Of a stretch of 64,000 bases of DNA, positions 51,686-60,482 are shown piece after piece. Where the stretch lies: the NCBI RefSeq assembly GCF_000717055.1, contig NZ_JNXI01000003.1, positions 124,001 through 188,000 of the forward strand, written 5' to 3'. Origin of the DNA: Streptomyces iakyrus (GTDB lineage: Bacteria > Actinomycetota > Actinomycetes > Streptomycetales > Streptomycetaceae). Under the pieces are notes generated by a model. It was not told where the DNA came from. It saw only the letters and a program-made list of their open reading frames with translations, and searched no databases. Position 1 is the first letter of the stretch. The number at the start of each line of letters is the position of its first letter. The translations under genes and the position numbers were made by a program.

Positions 51686-52960
51686 TCAGGCCGAGAGCAG
51701 CCCCCTGCCGAGCCAGTCGGAGGAGTCCCGCACGCCGGGCAGGGCGAAGAAGTAGCCGCCGCCGGTCGGGGAGATGTAGTCGACGAGGGGCTCGTCGATC
51801 AGCCGGGTCTGCGTGGCCTCGAACTGGCGGCGCACGTCCTGCTGGTAGCAGCAGAAGACCAGCCCCATGTCGAGGTTGCCGACGTTGTCGACGCCCCGGT
51901 CGTAGTTGTAGCCCCGGCGCAGGATCCGGGAGGTGTCGGTGTTCGCGGTGCGCGGGTTGGCGAGCCGGATGTGCGCGTCGAGCGGGATCGCGGTGCCGTG
52001 CGGGTCCTTGGCGTAGTTCGGGCTGTCGGTCTCCTTGGCACCGTCGAGCGGGGCGCCGGTGTCCTTGCGCCGGCCGAACATCAGCTGCTGCTCGGACAGC
52101 GAGACCCGGTCCCAGAACTCCACGAGCATCCGGATGATCCGGACGACCTGGTAGCTGCCGCCGGCCGCCCAGGACGGCTCGCCCTGTCCCTCGCCGACCC
52201 ACACCAGGTGGTCCATCTCGCGGGCCGACGCGACGTCCGGGTTGACGATGCCGTCCTTGAAGCCCAGCAGGTTGCGCTGGGTGCCGCTGGGCCGGGGCAC
52301 GTTCTGGAACCCGTCGACGCGCCACCGGATCTGCAGCGCCCCCCGGGTGTGCTTGGCGATGTCGCGCAGCGCGTGCAGCACGGTGTCCTGGCGGGCCGCG
52401 CAGATCTGCAGGGACAGGTCGCCGTGGCACTCGGCGGGGTTCAGGTTGTCGTTGGGGAAGGTCCGCATCGGCGTGAGGCGGCGCGGCTTGGCCCGGGCGA
52501 GTCCGAACCGGTCGTCGAACAGGGAGGCGCCGGCCCCCACGGTGACGGTGAGCGCGTCGGCCGGGACGACCGGTCCGAGGATGCCGTTGTCCGAGGGCGG
52601 GGCACCGACGCCGAGGTCCTCGGGCGTGCCGCCGGAGGTGAGGAGGCGGGCCCGGTCGGTGAGCGTCCGCAGCAACTCGGCCAGGTCCTTGCGGCCGTCG
52701 GCGATGACGTCGAAGGAGACGAACGCCGCGGCGGCTTGCGCGGGGGTGAGGATCCCGGCCTGGTGGGTGCCGTGGAAGGCCACCGGGGCGGCGCTCTGCT
52801 GCTCGGCCGCATGGGCCCTCGCTCCGCCGCTCCCGGCGAGTGCGACTCCGCCCCCGGCCAGGACGGCTCCGGCCGCCCCGGCCCCCAGGGCCGCCTTCAC
52901 GAAGGAGCGGCGGCCGGCGTGGGCGGGGCAGCCCGGCGGCGGCGTGTCGGCGGACGGCAT
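51686..52960 (-). CDS. efeB: EfeB (Dyp-type heme peroxidase, Tat-exported)
   Basis: A 424-residue Dyp-type peroxidase of the EfeB kind. A Tat signal ([20 protein letters not shown]) targets it outside the membrane. The Dyp hallmark GFKDGIVNP contains the catalytic aspartate; [20 protein letters not shown] and [16 protein letters not shown] are also family blocks. EfeB is the periplasmic or extracellular peroxidase of the EfeUOB ferrous-iron importer and can remove iron from heme. ATG 52960 gives a normal Tat n-region; an alternative ATG at 53014 overlaps the EfeUO stop in ATGA. It is the second gene of the operon after the EfeUO fusion. Confidence 0.85.
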   Translation of the reverse strand: MPSADTPPPGCPAHAGRRSFVKAALGAGAAGAVLAGGGVALAGSGGARAHAAEQQSAAPVAFHGTHQAGILTPAQAAAAFVSFDVIADGRKDLAELLRTLTDRARLLTSGGTPEDLGVGAPPSDNGILGPVVPADALTVTVGAGASLFDDRFGLARAKPRRLTPMRTFPNDNLNPAECHGDLSLQICAARQDTVLHALRDIAKHTRGALQIRWRVDGFQNVPRPSGTQRNLLGFKDGIVNPDVASAREMDHLVWVGEGQGEPSWAAGGSYQVVRIIRMLVEFWDRVSLSEQQLMFGRRKDTGAPLDGAKETDSPNYAKDPHGTAIPLDAHIRLANPRTANTDTSRILRRGYNYDRGVDNVGNLDMGLVFCCYQQDVRRQFEATQTRLIDEPLVDYISPTGGGYFFALPGVRDSSDWLGRGLLSA

Positions 52961-53010
52961 GAGGGGGTTCCCTTCGGAGTCTTCTGCGGGGTGATCGCCT
53001 CGCCCGGCGC

Positions 53011-55194
53011 TCATGCGGACTTCCTGACTTCGAGCAGGTCCGGCACCGGCGAGAGGTCTTCGAGGAGCTGCCCCGTGGCCCCGTCGAGCCGGGCCTTCGC
53101 CGTGCGGTCGAGCCGGTCGACAGGGGTCCAGCCGGTGCCGTGGTGTGCGGAGTCGAGCAGCTTCTGCAGGCGCGCGATGTCCGCGTCGACGGTGGGCAGC
53201 AGACGGGGGGCACGCGTGGTCAGCAACGGCTCGAGTACGACGAGCAGTTCGCGTGTGCCGGCGAGGTTGGCGTCGGCGGTGGCCAGTCCGGTGCCGCTGC
53301 CCTGGTCGGTGTCGCCGGTCAGTTCGAACTGGAGGGTGTTCTCCAGGATCTCGTGGGCGCGCAGGGGCAGGTCGGAGAAGTCGAAGTACTGGTGCGGGAA
53401 GGCCTTCCGCAGTCCGGCGCTGTCCTCGGCCAACTGCTGTGCCAGGCCCTTGAGTTGGGACGCCGGCTCACCGTGCCACAGCCCGTACTCGATGCGGAGG
53501 AAGCCGGTGAAATCTCTGTCGTGCACGCCGCCCGGCAGCCCGTCGGGACGCCCGTCGATCTTCTGGTCGAAGTACTCGAAGGTCCCGTAGGCGGCGCCGA
53601 GGGAGGCGTAGGTGCGGTGGGCCGTCAGCCAGTCGGCGCGGGCGGTGCCCAGGCGCCCGGCGCGGATGTCGTCACTGAGCTTCCGGGTCTGGGTGACGAG
53701 TGTCGCCAGGCCCCGGTCCACGTACGCCCGGTACGCCTTGAGCGGCGCGGCGAGATCCCGTTCGGAGACGGGGACGACGGCGTGGGCGCCAGTGGCGCCG
53801 CCGACCCGGACCGCCTTCGAGGTGACAGCCCTGCCGTCGGCCGGCACACAGCGCCAGGCGTACGTCCCGCCCGCCACGGTGGCGACCAGGTCCCGTGTGG
53901 TGCCGGGGGCCAAGCCCTCGATCTCACCGTAGACGGCGTTCGAGGACGGGTCGATCAGATACACCTCGGACGTCTGGTTCCCCGTGTTGTGCATCAGGAA
54001 GTCCTGCCGCCCGGGCTCGGGCGCGGTGAAGCCCCGCCCGCAGTCCGTCTCGGAGACGGCGACGGTCTCACCGGCGGCGGGCTTGGGGTGCGACAGGGCG
54101 ACGACGAGGCCGGCCAGGAGAGCCGGGACGGCGACCACGGCGACGGGGATCAGCCAGGCGGGGCGGCGGCGGGTGGTTGCGGTGGTGGGGGCGGATGGCG
54201 GCTCGGTGGCGGAGGGCCGGGCGGCCGGCCGCTCGGCGGCGGGGGGCGGGGCGGCCGGCGGGGTGACCGATGGGACGGCCGGTGGGGCGTCCGCACGCTT
54301 CCCGCCGGCGACCGCCTCATCAGCGCCGGCACCGGCACCCGCACCCGCACGGGCAGGGACACCCGCACCCGACTGTTCCCGCACTCCCCGCACTCCCCGC
54401 ACGAACAGTGTCATCACCACGGCGAGATATCCGGCGTACCCGGCCACTTGGAGCCAGGTCATCGCCGGAGTCAGGTTGAGCACGCCTTGGAGCAGCGCGC
54501 TGTACCAGGCTCCGGCGTCGACGCTGCCGCTCAGGTCGAAGGCGTAGGCCGTCCCGCCGGGCAGGACCGTGCCCTCCTGGAGGTCGCGCAACCCGTAGCC
54601 GAGCACACCGGCGGCGATGACGATGAGCACCACGCCCGTGGCGGTGAAGAAGCGGGTGAGGTTGATGCGCAGGACCCGCCGGTACAGCCCCCAGCACAGG
54701 GCCGCGGCCAGGACGAGACCGATGCCGGCGCCGGTCAGGGGCCCGGCCGACTCGTTCGCCGCGCGGGCCGTGGTCCACAGGAACAGCGCGGTCTCCAGGC
54801 CTTCGCGGCCCACCGCGAGGAAGGAGGTGAGGACCAGGACACCGGCGCCCATGGCCAGGGCCTCGGTGACTTTCTCCTTGATCTCGCCCGCGAAGCCGCG
54901 GGCGGATCGCCGCATCCAGAACACCATCGCGGTGACGAAGGCGACGGCGACGATGCTCAGCGTTCCGCCGAAGGCCTCCTGCGCGGTGGCGGACAGGGAG
55001 GCCGCTGTGAAGGTCAGGACCGCACCGAAGCTCATCGACAGCGCGATCGCCGCCAGCACCCCGGTCCACACCTGTGGCAGCCGCGATCGGGCCCCGGCCC
55101 GTACGAGGGTGGCGACCAGCACGGAGACGATGAGCCCGGCTTCGAGTCCTTCCCTCAGCCCGATCAGAAAGCTCGGAAACGCGTCGTCCCACAT
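53011..55194 (-). CDS. EfeU-EfeO fused iron transporter protein
   Basis: A 727-residue fusion. Residues 1-265 are an FTR1/EfeU permease with seven transmembrane helices and both iron-binding REXXE motifs (REGLEAG near residue 13; REGLETA near 130). A Pro/Ala-rich linker (about 270-345) is followed by a transmembrane segment ([20 protein letters not shown]) and an EfeO-like external part: a cupredoxin-like domain ([20 protein letters not shown]) and an M75 peptidase-like domain with [12 protein letters not shown]. EfeO normally delivers iron to EfeU, so the two act as one polypeptide. ATG 55194 has GGAAGGG upstream. An iron box lies 44 bases before it. Confidence 0.85.
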   Translation of the reverse strand: MWDDAFPSFLIGLREGLEAGLIVSVLVATLVRAGARSRLPQVWTGVLAAIALSMSFGAVLTFTAASLSATAQEAFGGTLSIVAVAFVTAMVFWMRRSARGFAGEIKEKVTEALAMGAGVLVLTSFLAVGREGLETALFLWTTARAANESAGPLTGAGIGLVLAAALCWGLYRRVLRINLTRFFTATGVVLIVIAAGVLGYGLRDLQEGTVLPGGTAYAFDLSGSVDAGAWYSALLQGVLNLTPAMTWLQVAGYAGYLAVVMTLFVRGVRGVREQSGAGVPARAGAGAGAGADEAVAGGKRADAPPAVPSVTPPAAPPPAAERPAARPSATEPPSAPTTATTRRRPAWLIPVAVVAVPALLAGLVVALSHPKPAAGETVAVSETDCGRGFTAPEPGRQDFLMHNTGNQTSEVYLIDPSSNAVYGEIEGLAPGTTRDLVATVAGGTYAWRCVPADGRAVTSKAVRVGGATGAHAVVPVSERDLAAPLKAYRAYVDRGLATLVTQTRKLSDDIRAGRLGTARADWLTAHRTYASLGAAYGTFEYFDQKIDGRPDGLPGGVHDRDFTGFLRIEYGLWHGEPASQLKGLAQQLAEDSAGLRKAFPHQYFDFSDLPLRAHEILENTLQFELTGDTDQGSGTGLATADANLAGTRELLVVLEPLLTTRAPRLLPTVDADIARLQKLLDSAHHGTGWTPVDRLDRTAKARLDGATGQLLEDLSPVPDLLEVRKSA

Positions 55195-55237
55195 GTACCG
55201 GCCCTTCCGGCCCAACGCCCGGCCCCGCAGAGGCGGG

Positions 55238-55256
55238 TTAGCCAAGGCATGCCTTA
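55238..55256. promoter_or_regulatory. Iron box (DmdR/IdeR-type) upstream of efeUO
   Basis: TTAGCCAAGGCATGCCTTA, a 19-base site with a perfect AAGGCATGCCTT core. It matches twelve of nineteen positions of the Streptomyces iron box TTAGGTTAGGCTCACCTAA as I recall it. It lies 44 bases upstream of the efeUO ATG, where a bound DmdR1 (the Streptomyces IdeR/DtxR homologue) would repress in iron-replete cells. Confidence 0.7.
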
Positions 55257-55465
55257 CCGACGCCGACCATCATGGACTCGGCTTTCTGGGCACCCGGTCA
55301 TGAATGCCTCATGCCCCGGCAAAAATCCTGACGGTTTCCGGCCAACGGGCGGGGCCCTCTGCCGCGGCTTCCCCGCGGCCACTTCCGCGTGCGCGGCGGC
55401 GGAAACTCCCTTGCGGAGCCGTCCGGGGGCGCGATACCCAGCATCGGGACGACAAGGAGCACGAG

Positions 55466-56170
55466 ATGACGACCCGTCTGGGTTCATTGAACGAGTTCTG
55501 CTGGATGGACCTCAAAACCCGCGACCCTGCCGGCACCGCCGCCCTCTTGTCCACGACGCTCGGGTGGCGTTTCACGGTGGACGAGGAGGACTGGCGCAAG
55601 GCCACCAAGATATCCGTCGACGGCCAACAGATCGGTGGAGTCAGCGATCTGGCGAACCCGGTCTACCCACCGGGAACACCGGCCCACATCGCCTACTACC
55701 TGGCGGTCGACGACATCGATCGCCGTGTCGAAGCCGCAACGGCCCAAGGCGCTCACCTTGTCGTACCTCCCTTCGACGCGGGCGATCAGGGCCGCATCGC
55801 GACACTGATCGACCCCGAGGGCGCCGCCTTCTCCCTCTGGCAACGGCGCGGCTTCCCCGGATGGACCTTCCCGCCCCGCCTGGCGGGTTCTCCGCACCGC
55901 ATGGCCCTCGCCTGCGACCGGCCCGACGAGGCCCGGCACTTCTACGAGAAGACCACCGGAGCGCCCCTGTTCTGCGCCGACTTCATCACCGCGGTAGGGC
56001 CCGAGGCATCCGCCCCACAGTGGGAACTGGTGGTCGCCGTCGATGATCTGGACAACGTCAGCCGCGCGCACGATGACGGCCGGGCCTCGGTCACCCGCTC
56101 CGAGGAGAACGGCCGTCACATGGTGCGGCTGAGCAGCCCTGAGGGACTGTCCTTCCTCTTGACGCGTTAA
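55466..56170 (+). CDS. VOC family (glyoxalase/extradiol-type) protein
   Basis: A 234-residue protein with two vicinal-oxygen-chelate modules (about 1-125 and 130-234). Each has the beta-alpha-beta-beta-beta pattern: FCWMDLKTRDPAGTAALLST and ARHFYEKTTGAPLFCADF are the first strand-helix units. Metal-ligand positions in the first module include His in AHIAYYLAVDD and Glu in LIDPEGAAFSLW. Members include glyoxalase-like and antibiotic-resistance proteins; no function is assigned. ATG 55466 has AAGGAG upstream. Its stop codon is 13 bases before a long palindrome that contains a CebR-type operator. Confidence 0.8.
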   Translation: MTTRLGSLNEFCWMDLKTRDPAGTAALLSTTLGWRFTVDEEDWRKATKISVDGQQIGGVSDLANPVYPPGTPAHIAYYLAVDDIDRRVEAATAQGAHLVVPPFDAGDQGRIATLIDPEGAAFSLWQRRGFPGWTFPPRLAGSPHRMALACDRPDEARHFYEKTTGAPLFCADFITAVGPEASAPQWELVVAVDDLDNVSRAHDDGRASVTRSEENGRHMVRLSSPEGLSFLLTR

Positions 56171-56182
56171 TGACAAGGATGG

Positions 56183-56216
56183 CTTGATGAGGTGGGAGCG
56201 CTCCCACCTCATCAAG
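56183..56216. promoter_or_regulatory. 34-base palindrome containing a CebR-type operator
   Basis: CTTGATGAGGTGGGAGC is followed directly by its exact reverse complement. The central TGGGAGCGCTCCCA (56193-56206) matches the CebR operator, as I recall it, which controls cello-oligosaccharide responses in Streptomyces. It lies 24 bases before the SGNH esterase ATG, consistent with repression until cellobiose or cellotriose is present. As it also follows the VOC stop codon, it could double as a terminator hairpin for that gene. Confidence 0.8.
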
Positions 56217-56229
56217 GGAAGGGACCACC

Positions 56230-57339
56230 ATGCCCAGAACCCCCCACTCGGCCCCGCACTTACGCGTCATGTCGGTGCTCGGCCTGCTGGCCGCCCTGCT
56301 CCTCCCCCTCGGCGTGACGTTCGCCCCGGGGGCGCTGGCCGCGCCCACGGCGGACCCCGTGCGCGTCATGCCGCTCGGCGACTCGATCACCGGCTCGCCG
56401 GGCTGCTGGCGGGCCGTGCTGTGGAACCGGCTGGTCAACAGGGGATACAAGGACATCGACTTCGTCGGCACCCTCCCCCCGCAGGGCTGCGGACAGGCGC
56501 ACGACGGGGACAACGAGGGGCACGGCGGCGAACTGGTCACCAGTGTGGCCGACCAGAACCTGCTGCCCGGCCGACTGGCCTCCACGCGCCCGGACATCGT
56601 TGTCATGCACTTCGGCACGAACGACGTGTGGAGCAGCATCGCCCCCGACCGCATCCTCGCCGCCTACACCAAGCTCGTGACGCAGATGAGGGCCTCCAAC
56701 CCGGACATGCGGATCCTCGTCGCACAGCTCATCCCCATGAACCCGAGCAGTTGCGCCGGCTGCGCGCAACGGGTCGTCGACTTCAACGCGCGGATTCCCG
56801 GCTGGGCCCGGGCGACCGGCACCGACCGCTCCCCCGTCACCGTGGTCGACCAATGGACCGGCTTCAGCACGGCCGCCGACACCTACGACGGCGTGCACCC
56901 CAACGCCTCCGGCGACGACAAGATCGCCGCCCGCTGGTTCCCGGCCCTGTCGGCGGTACTAGACGCCGGCGTCCCGCAGGACCCGGGCGACCCCGGTGAC
57001 CCGGGCGAGGACCCCGCGGCCTGCACCGCGCGTTTCCGGGCCGTCTCCTCCTGGCAGGGCGGCTATCAGGGCGAGGTGACGGTGACGAACACATCGGCCT
57101 CCGCCGTCCGCGGCTGGACCGCGACCGTCGTACCGGCGAACGGAGCGCGTCTCACCCAGCTCTGGAACGGCAGCCTCACCACGGCCGCCGACGGTACGGC
57201 CACCGTGCGGAACGCGGCGTGGAACGGCACCCTCGCCGCCGGCGCGAGCGCCGCCTTCGGCTTCGTCGCCACCGCCCCGGCAACGGCCGGCACCCCGGCG
57301 GCGACCGTCACCTGCACGGGGACGGCACCGGCCGCATGA
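56230..57339 (+). CDS. Secreted SGNH/GDSL esterase with C-terminal CBM2
   Basis: A 369-residue secreted enzyme. The signal peptide (about 1-37) contains LGLLAALLLPLGVTF and ends ALAAPT. The SGNH hydrolase domain has the blocks MPLGDSITGS (Ser nucleophile), the GTNDVWS block III, and the Asp-His pair in DGVHPNASG. A short PGDPGDPGEDP linker leads to a CBM2-type cellulose-binding domain (CTARFRAVSSWQGGYQGEVT). Such enzymes are carbohydrate acetyl esterases that remove acetyl groups from xylan or mannan. The CebR box supports a plant-cell-wall role. ATG 56230 follows an AAGGGAAGGGA ribosome-binding stretch. Confidence 0.85.
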   Translation: MPRTPHSAPHLRVMSVLGLLAALLLPLGVTFAPGALAAPTADPVRVMPLGDSITGSPGCWRAVLWNRLVNRGYKDIDFVGTLPPQGCGQAHDGDNEGHGGELVTSVADQNLLPGRLASTRPDIVVMHFGTNDVWSSIAPDRILAAYTKLVTQMRASNPDMRILVAQLIPMNPSSCAGCAQRVVDFNARIPGWARATGTDRSPVTVVDQWTGFSTAADTYDGVHPNASGDDKIAARWFPALSAVLDAGVPQDPGDPGDPGEDPAACTARFRAVSSWQGGYQGEVTVTNTSASAVRGWTATVVPANGARLTQLWNGSLTTAADGTATVRNAAWNGTLAAGASAAFGFVATAPATAGTPAATVTCTGTAPAA

Positions 57340-57495
57340 CAGCCGCGCCGGGCCGGCTGCCCCCGGCGACGGGCCTCTACCCACCGAGCCCGACAGCAGG
57401 CCCCGTTCAGCACGGAAGCACAGCAGCACAACAGCGCGACAGCGCGACAGCGCGACCGGCAACGTGCCCGACCGACCCCCACCGATGGAGCCGTC

Positions 57496-59145
57496 ATGAG
57501 ACTCCGCCCCACCTCCACCTCCACCCCCACCCCTCCACGCCTGGCCATCGCGGCCGCCACCCTGCTCGCCCTCTTCCTGTCCTTCCTCGTCCTCACCCCG
57601 CCGGCCCAGGCCGCCCCCACCGGCTTCCGGGTGCAGAACGGCCGGCTGCTGGAGGCCGGCGGGAACGACTTCGTGATGCGGGGCGTCAACCACGCCCACA
57701 CCTGGTATCCGGACCGGATCAGTTCCCTCGCCCACATCAAGGCCAAGGGCGCCAACACCGTTCGCGTGGTCCTCTCCAACGGTGACCGCTGGACCCGCAA
57801 CGACGCCGCCGACGTGACGAACGTGATCTCCCAGTGCAAGCAGAACCGGCTGATCTGCGTCCTGGAGGTGCACGACACCACGGGCTACGGCGAGCAGAGC
57901 GGAGCGACCACCCTCTCCCGCGCGGCCGACTACTGGATCAGCGTGCAGAGCGCCCTGGCCGGCCAGGAGGACTACGTCATCGTCAACATCGGCAACGAGC
58001 CGTACGGCAACACCAACTACACGGCGTGGACGGCCGACACCAAGGCCGCGATCCAGAAGCTCCGCACCACCGGCTTCGACCACACGATCATGGTCGACGC
58101 GCCCAACTGGGGCCAGGACTGGGCGTTCACGATGCGCGACAACGCCGCCTCGGTCTTCGCCGCCGACCCCGACGCCAACACTGTCTTCTCGATCCACATG
58201 TACGGGGTCTTCGACACCGCCGCCGGGATCACCGACTACCTGAACCGCTTCGTCACCGCCAAACTGCCCATCGTCGTCGGCGAGTTCGGCCACGACCACT
58301 CGGACGGCAACCCCGACGAGGACACCATCCTGGCCGTCACCCAGCAGCTCCGCCTCGGCTACCTCGGCTGGTCGTGGAGCGGCAACGGCGGCGGGGTCGA
58401 GTACCTGGACATGGTCACGAACTTCGACCCGGACCAGCTGACCAGCTGGGGCCGGCGGCTCTTCAACGGCGCGAACGGCATCGCCGCCACGGCCAAGGAG
58501 GCCGCGATCTACTCCGGCAACGGCGGTGACACCACTCCCCCGACCGCTCCCGGTACCCCGACCGCCTCGGGAGTGACCTCCTCGTCGGCCACCCTGACCT
58601 GGGCCGCCGCCTCCGACGCGACCGGCGTCACCGGCTACGACGTCGTCCGGATCAGCGGCGGCACCGAGACGGCCGTCACCAGCAGCACCCGGACCACCGC
58701 CACCCTCACCGGGCTGTCCCCCGCGACCTCCCACACCTTCGCCGTCTACGCCCGCGACGCCGCCGGCAACCGCTCGCCCCGCTCCGGCACGGTGACGGTC
58801 ACGACCTCCCCCGGCGGCTCACCGTCGGCCTGCGGTGTCGGCTACCGGGTGACGGGCAGCTGGCAGGGCGGGTTCCAGGGCGAGGTCGTCCTCCGCAACA
58901 CCGGCACCTCGGCGATCAACGGATGGACGCTGCGCTGGACCTTCCCGGACAGCCAGCGCATCACCAACCTGTGGGGCGGCACGGCGACCCAGAGCGGTTC
59001 CGAGGTGAGCGTCGCGGCCGCCTCGTACACCGCGACGATCCCCGCGTCGGGCTCGGTCACCCTCGGCTTCACGGCCACCCGGTCGGCCGCGAACCCCAGC
59101 CCGACGGCCTTCACCCTCAACGGCGCGGACTGCTCCGTGAGCTGA
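57496..59145 (+). CDS. Secreted GH5 beta-mannanase with FN3 and CBM2
   Basis: A 549-residue secreted endo-beta-mannanase. Signal peptide 1-39 (ends TPPAQAAP). The GH5 barrel (about 40-345) has VMRGVNHAHTWYP, the acid/base Glu168 in NIGNEPYGN, and the nucleophile Glu263 in IVVGEFGHD. These are the usual GH5_8 mannanase features. A fibronectin type III domain (about 350-435) is followed by a CBM2 (about 440-549), which is similar to the CBM2 of the preceding esterase (SWQGGFQGEVV against SWQGGYQGEVT). It lies 157 bases after the esterase and could be expressed with it; it has no CebR box of its own that I can see. Confidence 0.85.
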   Translation: MRLRPTSTSTPTPPRLAIAAATLLALFLSFLVLTPPAQAAPTGFRVQNGRLLEAGGNDFVMRGVNHAHTWYPDRISSLAHIKAKGANTVRVVLSNGDRWTRNDAADVTNVISQCKQNRLICVLEVHDTTGYGEQSGATTLSRAADYWISVQSALAGQEDYVIVNIGNEPYGNTNYTAWTADTKAAIQKLRTTGFDHTIMVDAPNWGQDWAFTMRDNAASVFAADPDANTVFSIHMYGVFDTAAGITDYLNRFVTAKLPIVVGEFGHDHSDGNPDEDTILAVTQQLRLGYLGWSWSGNGGGVEYLDMVTNFDPDQLTSWGRRLFNGANGIAATAKEAAIYSGNGGDTTPPTAPGTPTASGVTSSSATLTWAAASDATGVTGYDVVRISGGTETAVTSSTRTTATLTGLSPATSHTFAVYARDAAGNRSPRSGTVTVTTSPGGSPSACGVGYRVTGSWQGGFQGEVVLRNTGTSAINGWTLRWTFPDSQRITNLWGGTATQSGSEVSVAAASYTATIPASGSVTLGFTATRSAANPSPTAFTLNGADCSVS

Positions 59146-59162
59146 CCGCCGCCTCGTGCGAC

Positions 59163-59194
59163 GGTGCCGCCGCGCTTTTGGGCCCGGCGGCACC
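59163..59194. terminator. Terminator hairpin after mannanase gene
   Basis: A 10-base stem (GGTGCCGCCG / CGGCGGCACC) with a 12-base loop, extendable by GCGAC/GTCGC with a bulge. It starts 17 bases after the mannanase stop. Confidence 0.65.
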
Positions 59195-59353
59195 GCCGTC
59201 GCTGTGATCCGCGCTACACCGCGAGGGAAAGCGGTTTACGTCGTTCCGCAGTGGTCAGGCGGCGGGGATGTCGCACCGGCACCCCACCGCCGCACCCCCG
59301 GCACATCACGCAGGCACCCGTCCGGGTTCCCCGAACCCCGCGCGGGAGGCGTG

Positions 59354-60472
59354 ATGAGCGAGGACACCCTGCGCATGCGTGCGGTCACGGCCGGCGGGAC
59401 GGAGCGGAGAGCGCCGCAGCCCGTGCCGGAAGCGGCCGGCCGACGGGATGCCTTCTTCGACAACGCCAAGTACCTGGCGATCGTGCTGGTGGCGATCGGG
59501 CACGCCTGGGAGCCGCTGCGGGACGGCAGCCGGGCGGCCGGCGCGCTCTACATGGTGGTGTACGCCTTCCACATGCCGGCGTTCATCGTCATCTCCGGCT
59601 ACTTCTCGCGCTCCTTCGACGCGAGCCCGGGTCGGATCAGGCGCCTGGTCACCGGGCTCGCGGTGCCGTACGTCGTCTTCGAGACGGCGTACACCCTGTT
59701 CACCCGGTGGACCGACCAGGAGCCGGACCGGCCGGTCAGCCTGCTGGACCCGCTCTACCTGACCTGGTTCCTGGCGGCCCTGTTCATCTGGCGGCTGACC
59801 ACTCCGATCTGGCAGCGCGTGCGGTGGCCGCTGCCGATCGCCCTCGTCGTCGCGATGATGGCGACGCTCTCGCCGTCCATCGGCAACGACCTCGATCTGC
59901 AGCGCACGCTGCAGTTCCTGCCGTACTTCGTCCTCGGTCTGCTGCTGCGGCCCGAGCACTTCCACCTGGTGCGGCGCCGCTCGGCTCGGATCATCGCCGT
60001 GCCGGTCTTCGCCGGTGCGCTCGCGGTGGCCTACTGGGCGGTGCCGCGGATGAGCGGCGCCTGGTTCTACCACCGTGACAGCGCCGAGGAGCTCGCCGCC
60101 CCCTCCTGGTACGGGCCCGTCATGACGCTGGCGACCTTCGGCTGCTCGCTGGTGCTGGTCGCCTGCTTCCTCGCCTGGGTGCCCGGCCGCCGCACCTGGT
60201 TCACCGCGCTGGGCGCGGGCACGCTCTACGGCTACCTGCTGCACGGCTTCGTCGCGCAGGGGTCCAAGTTCTGGGGCTGGTACGAGCCGGCGTGGGTGCA
60301 CCGGCCCCTGGGCGAGATCCTCGTGACGGTCGCCGCAGCGGTGCTCGTGACGGTCCTGTGCACCCCGCCGGTGCAACGGATGTTCCGCTGGGTGATGGAG
60401 CCCGACATGGTGTGGGCGTTCCGCCGGGACGCGGGCGACCGGGCGCGGGAGCGGAACGCCGTACGGGCGTGA
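59354..60472 (+). CDS. Membrane acyltransferase (fucose-4-O-acetylase type)
   Basis: A 372-residue membrane acyltransferase of the OafA/fucose-4-O-acetylase type (acyltransferase 3 family). The N-terminal block DNAKYLAIVLVAIGHAWEPL holds a conserved His; AFHMPAFIVISGYFSR is the next conserved motif. About nine further transmembrane segments follow. Such proteins acetylate carbohydrate chains or lipids on the membrane. ATG 59354 has GGGAGG upstream. The 208 bases between the mannanase and this gene show a weak GGAAAGCGGTTTACG half-site. Its end is 10 bases from the convergent alpha-galactosidase stop. Confidence 0.8.
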   Translation: MSEDTLRMRAVTAGGTERRAPQPVPEAAGRRDAFFDNAKYLAIVLVAIGHAWEPLRDGSRAAGALYMVVYAFHMPAFIVISGYFSRSFDASPGRIRRLVTGLAVPYVVFETAYTLFTRWTDQEPDRPVSLLDPLYLTWFLAALFIWRLTTPIWQRVRWPLPIALVVAMMATLSPSIGNDLDLQRTLQFLPYFVLGLLLRPEHFHLVRRRSARIIAVPVFAGALAVAYWAVPRMSGAWFYHRDSAEELAAPSWYGPVMTLATFGCSLVLVACFLAWVPGRRTWFTALGAGTLYGYLLHGFVAQGSKFWGWYEPAWVHRPLGEILVTVAAAVLVTVLCTPPVQRMFRWVMEPDMVWAFRRDAGDRARERNAVRA

Positions 60473-60482
60473 GCGGACCCTC

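Noticed and set aside
53140..56046. Plus-strand open frame of 968 codons over the iron operon
   Set aside because: Antisense of EfeUO, with Gly/Arg-rich meaningless product. EfeUO has clear family motifs and a start.
59229..59243. LacI-like half-site upstream of the acyltransferase gene
   Set aside because: GGAAAGCGGTTTACG is only vaguely palindromic and occurs once, so it is not listed as an operator.
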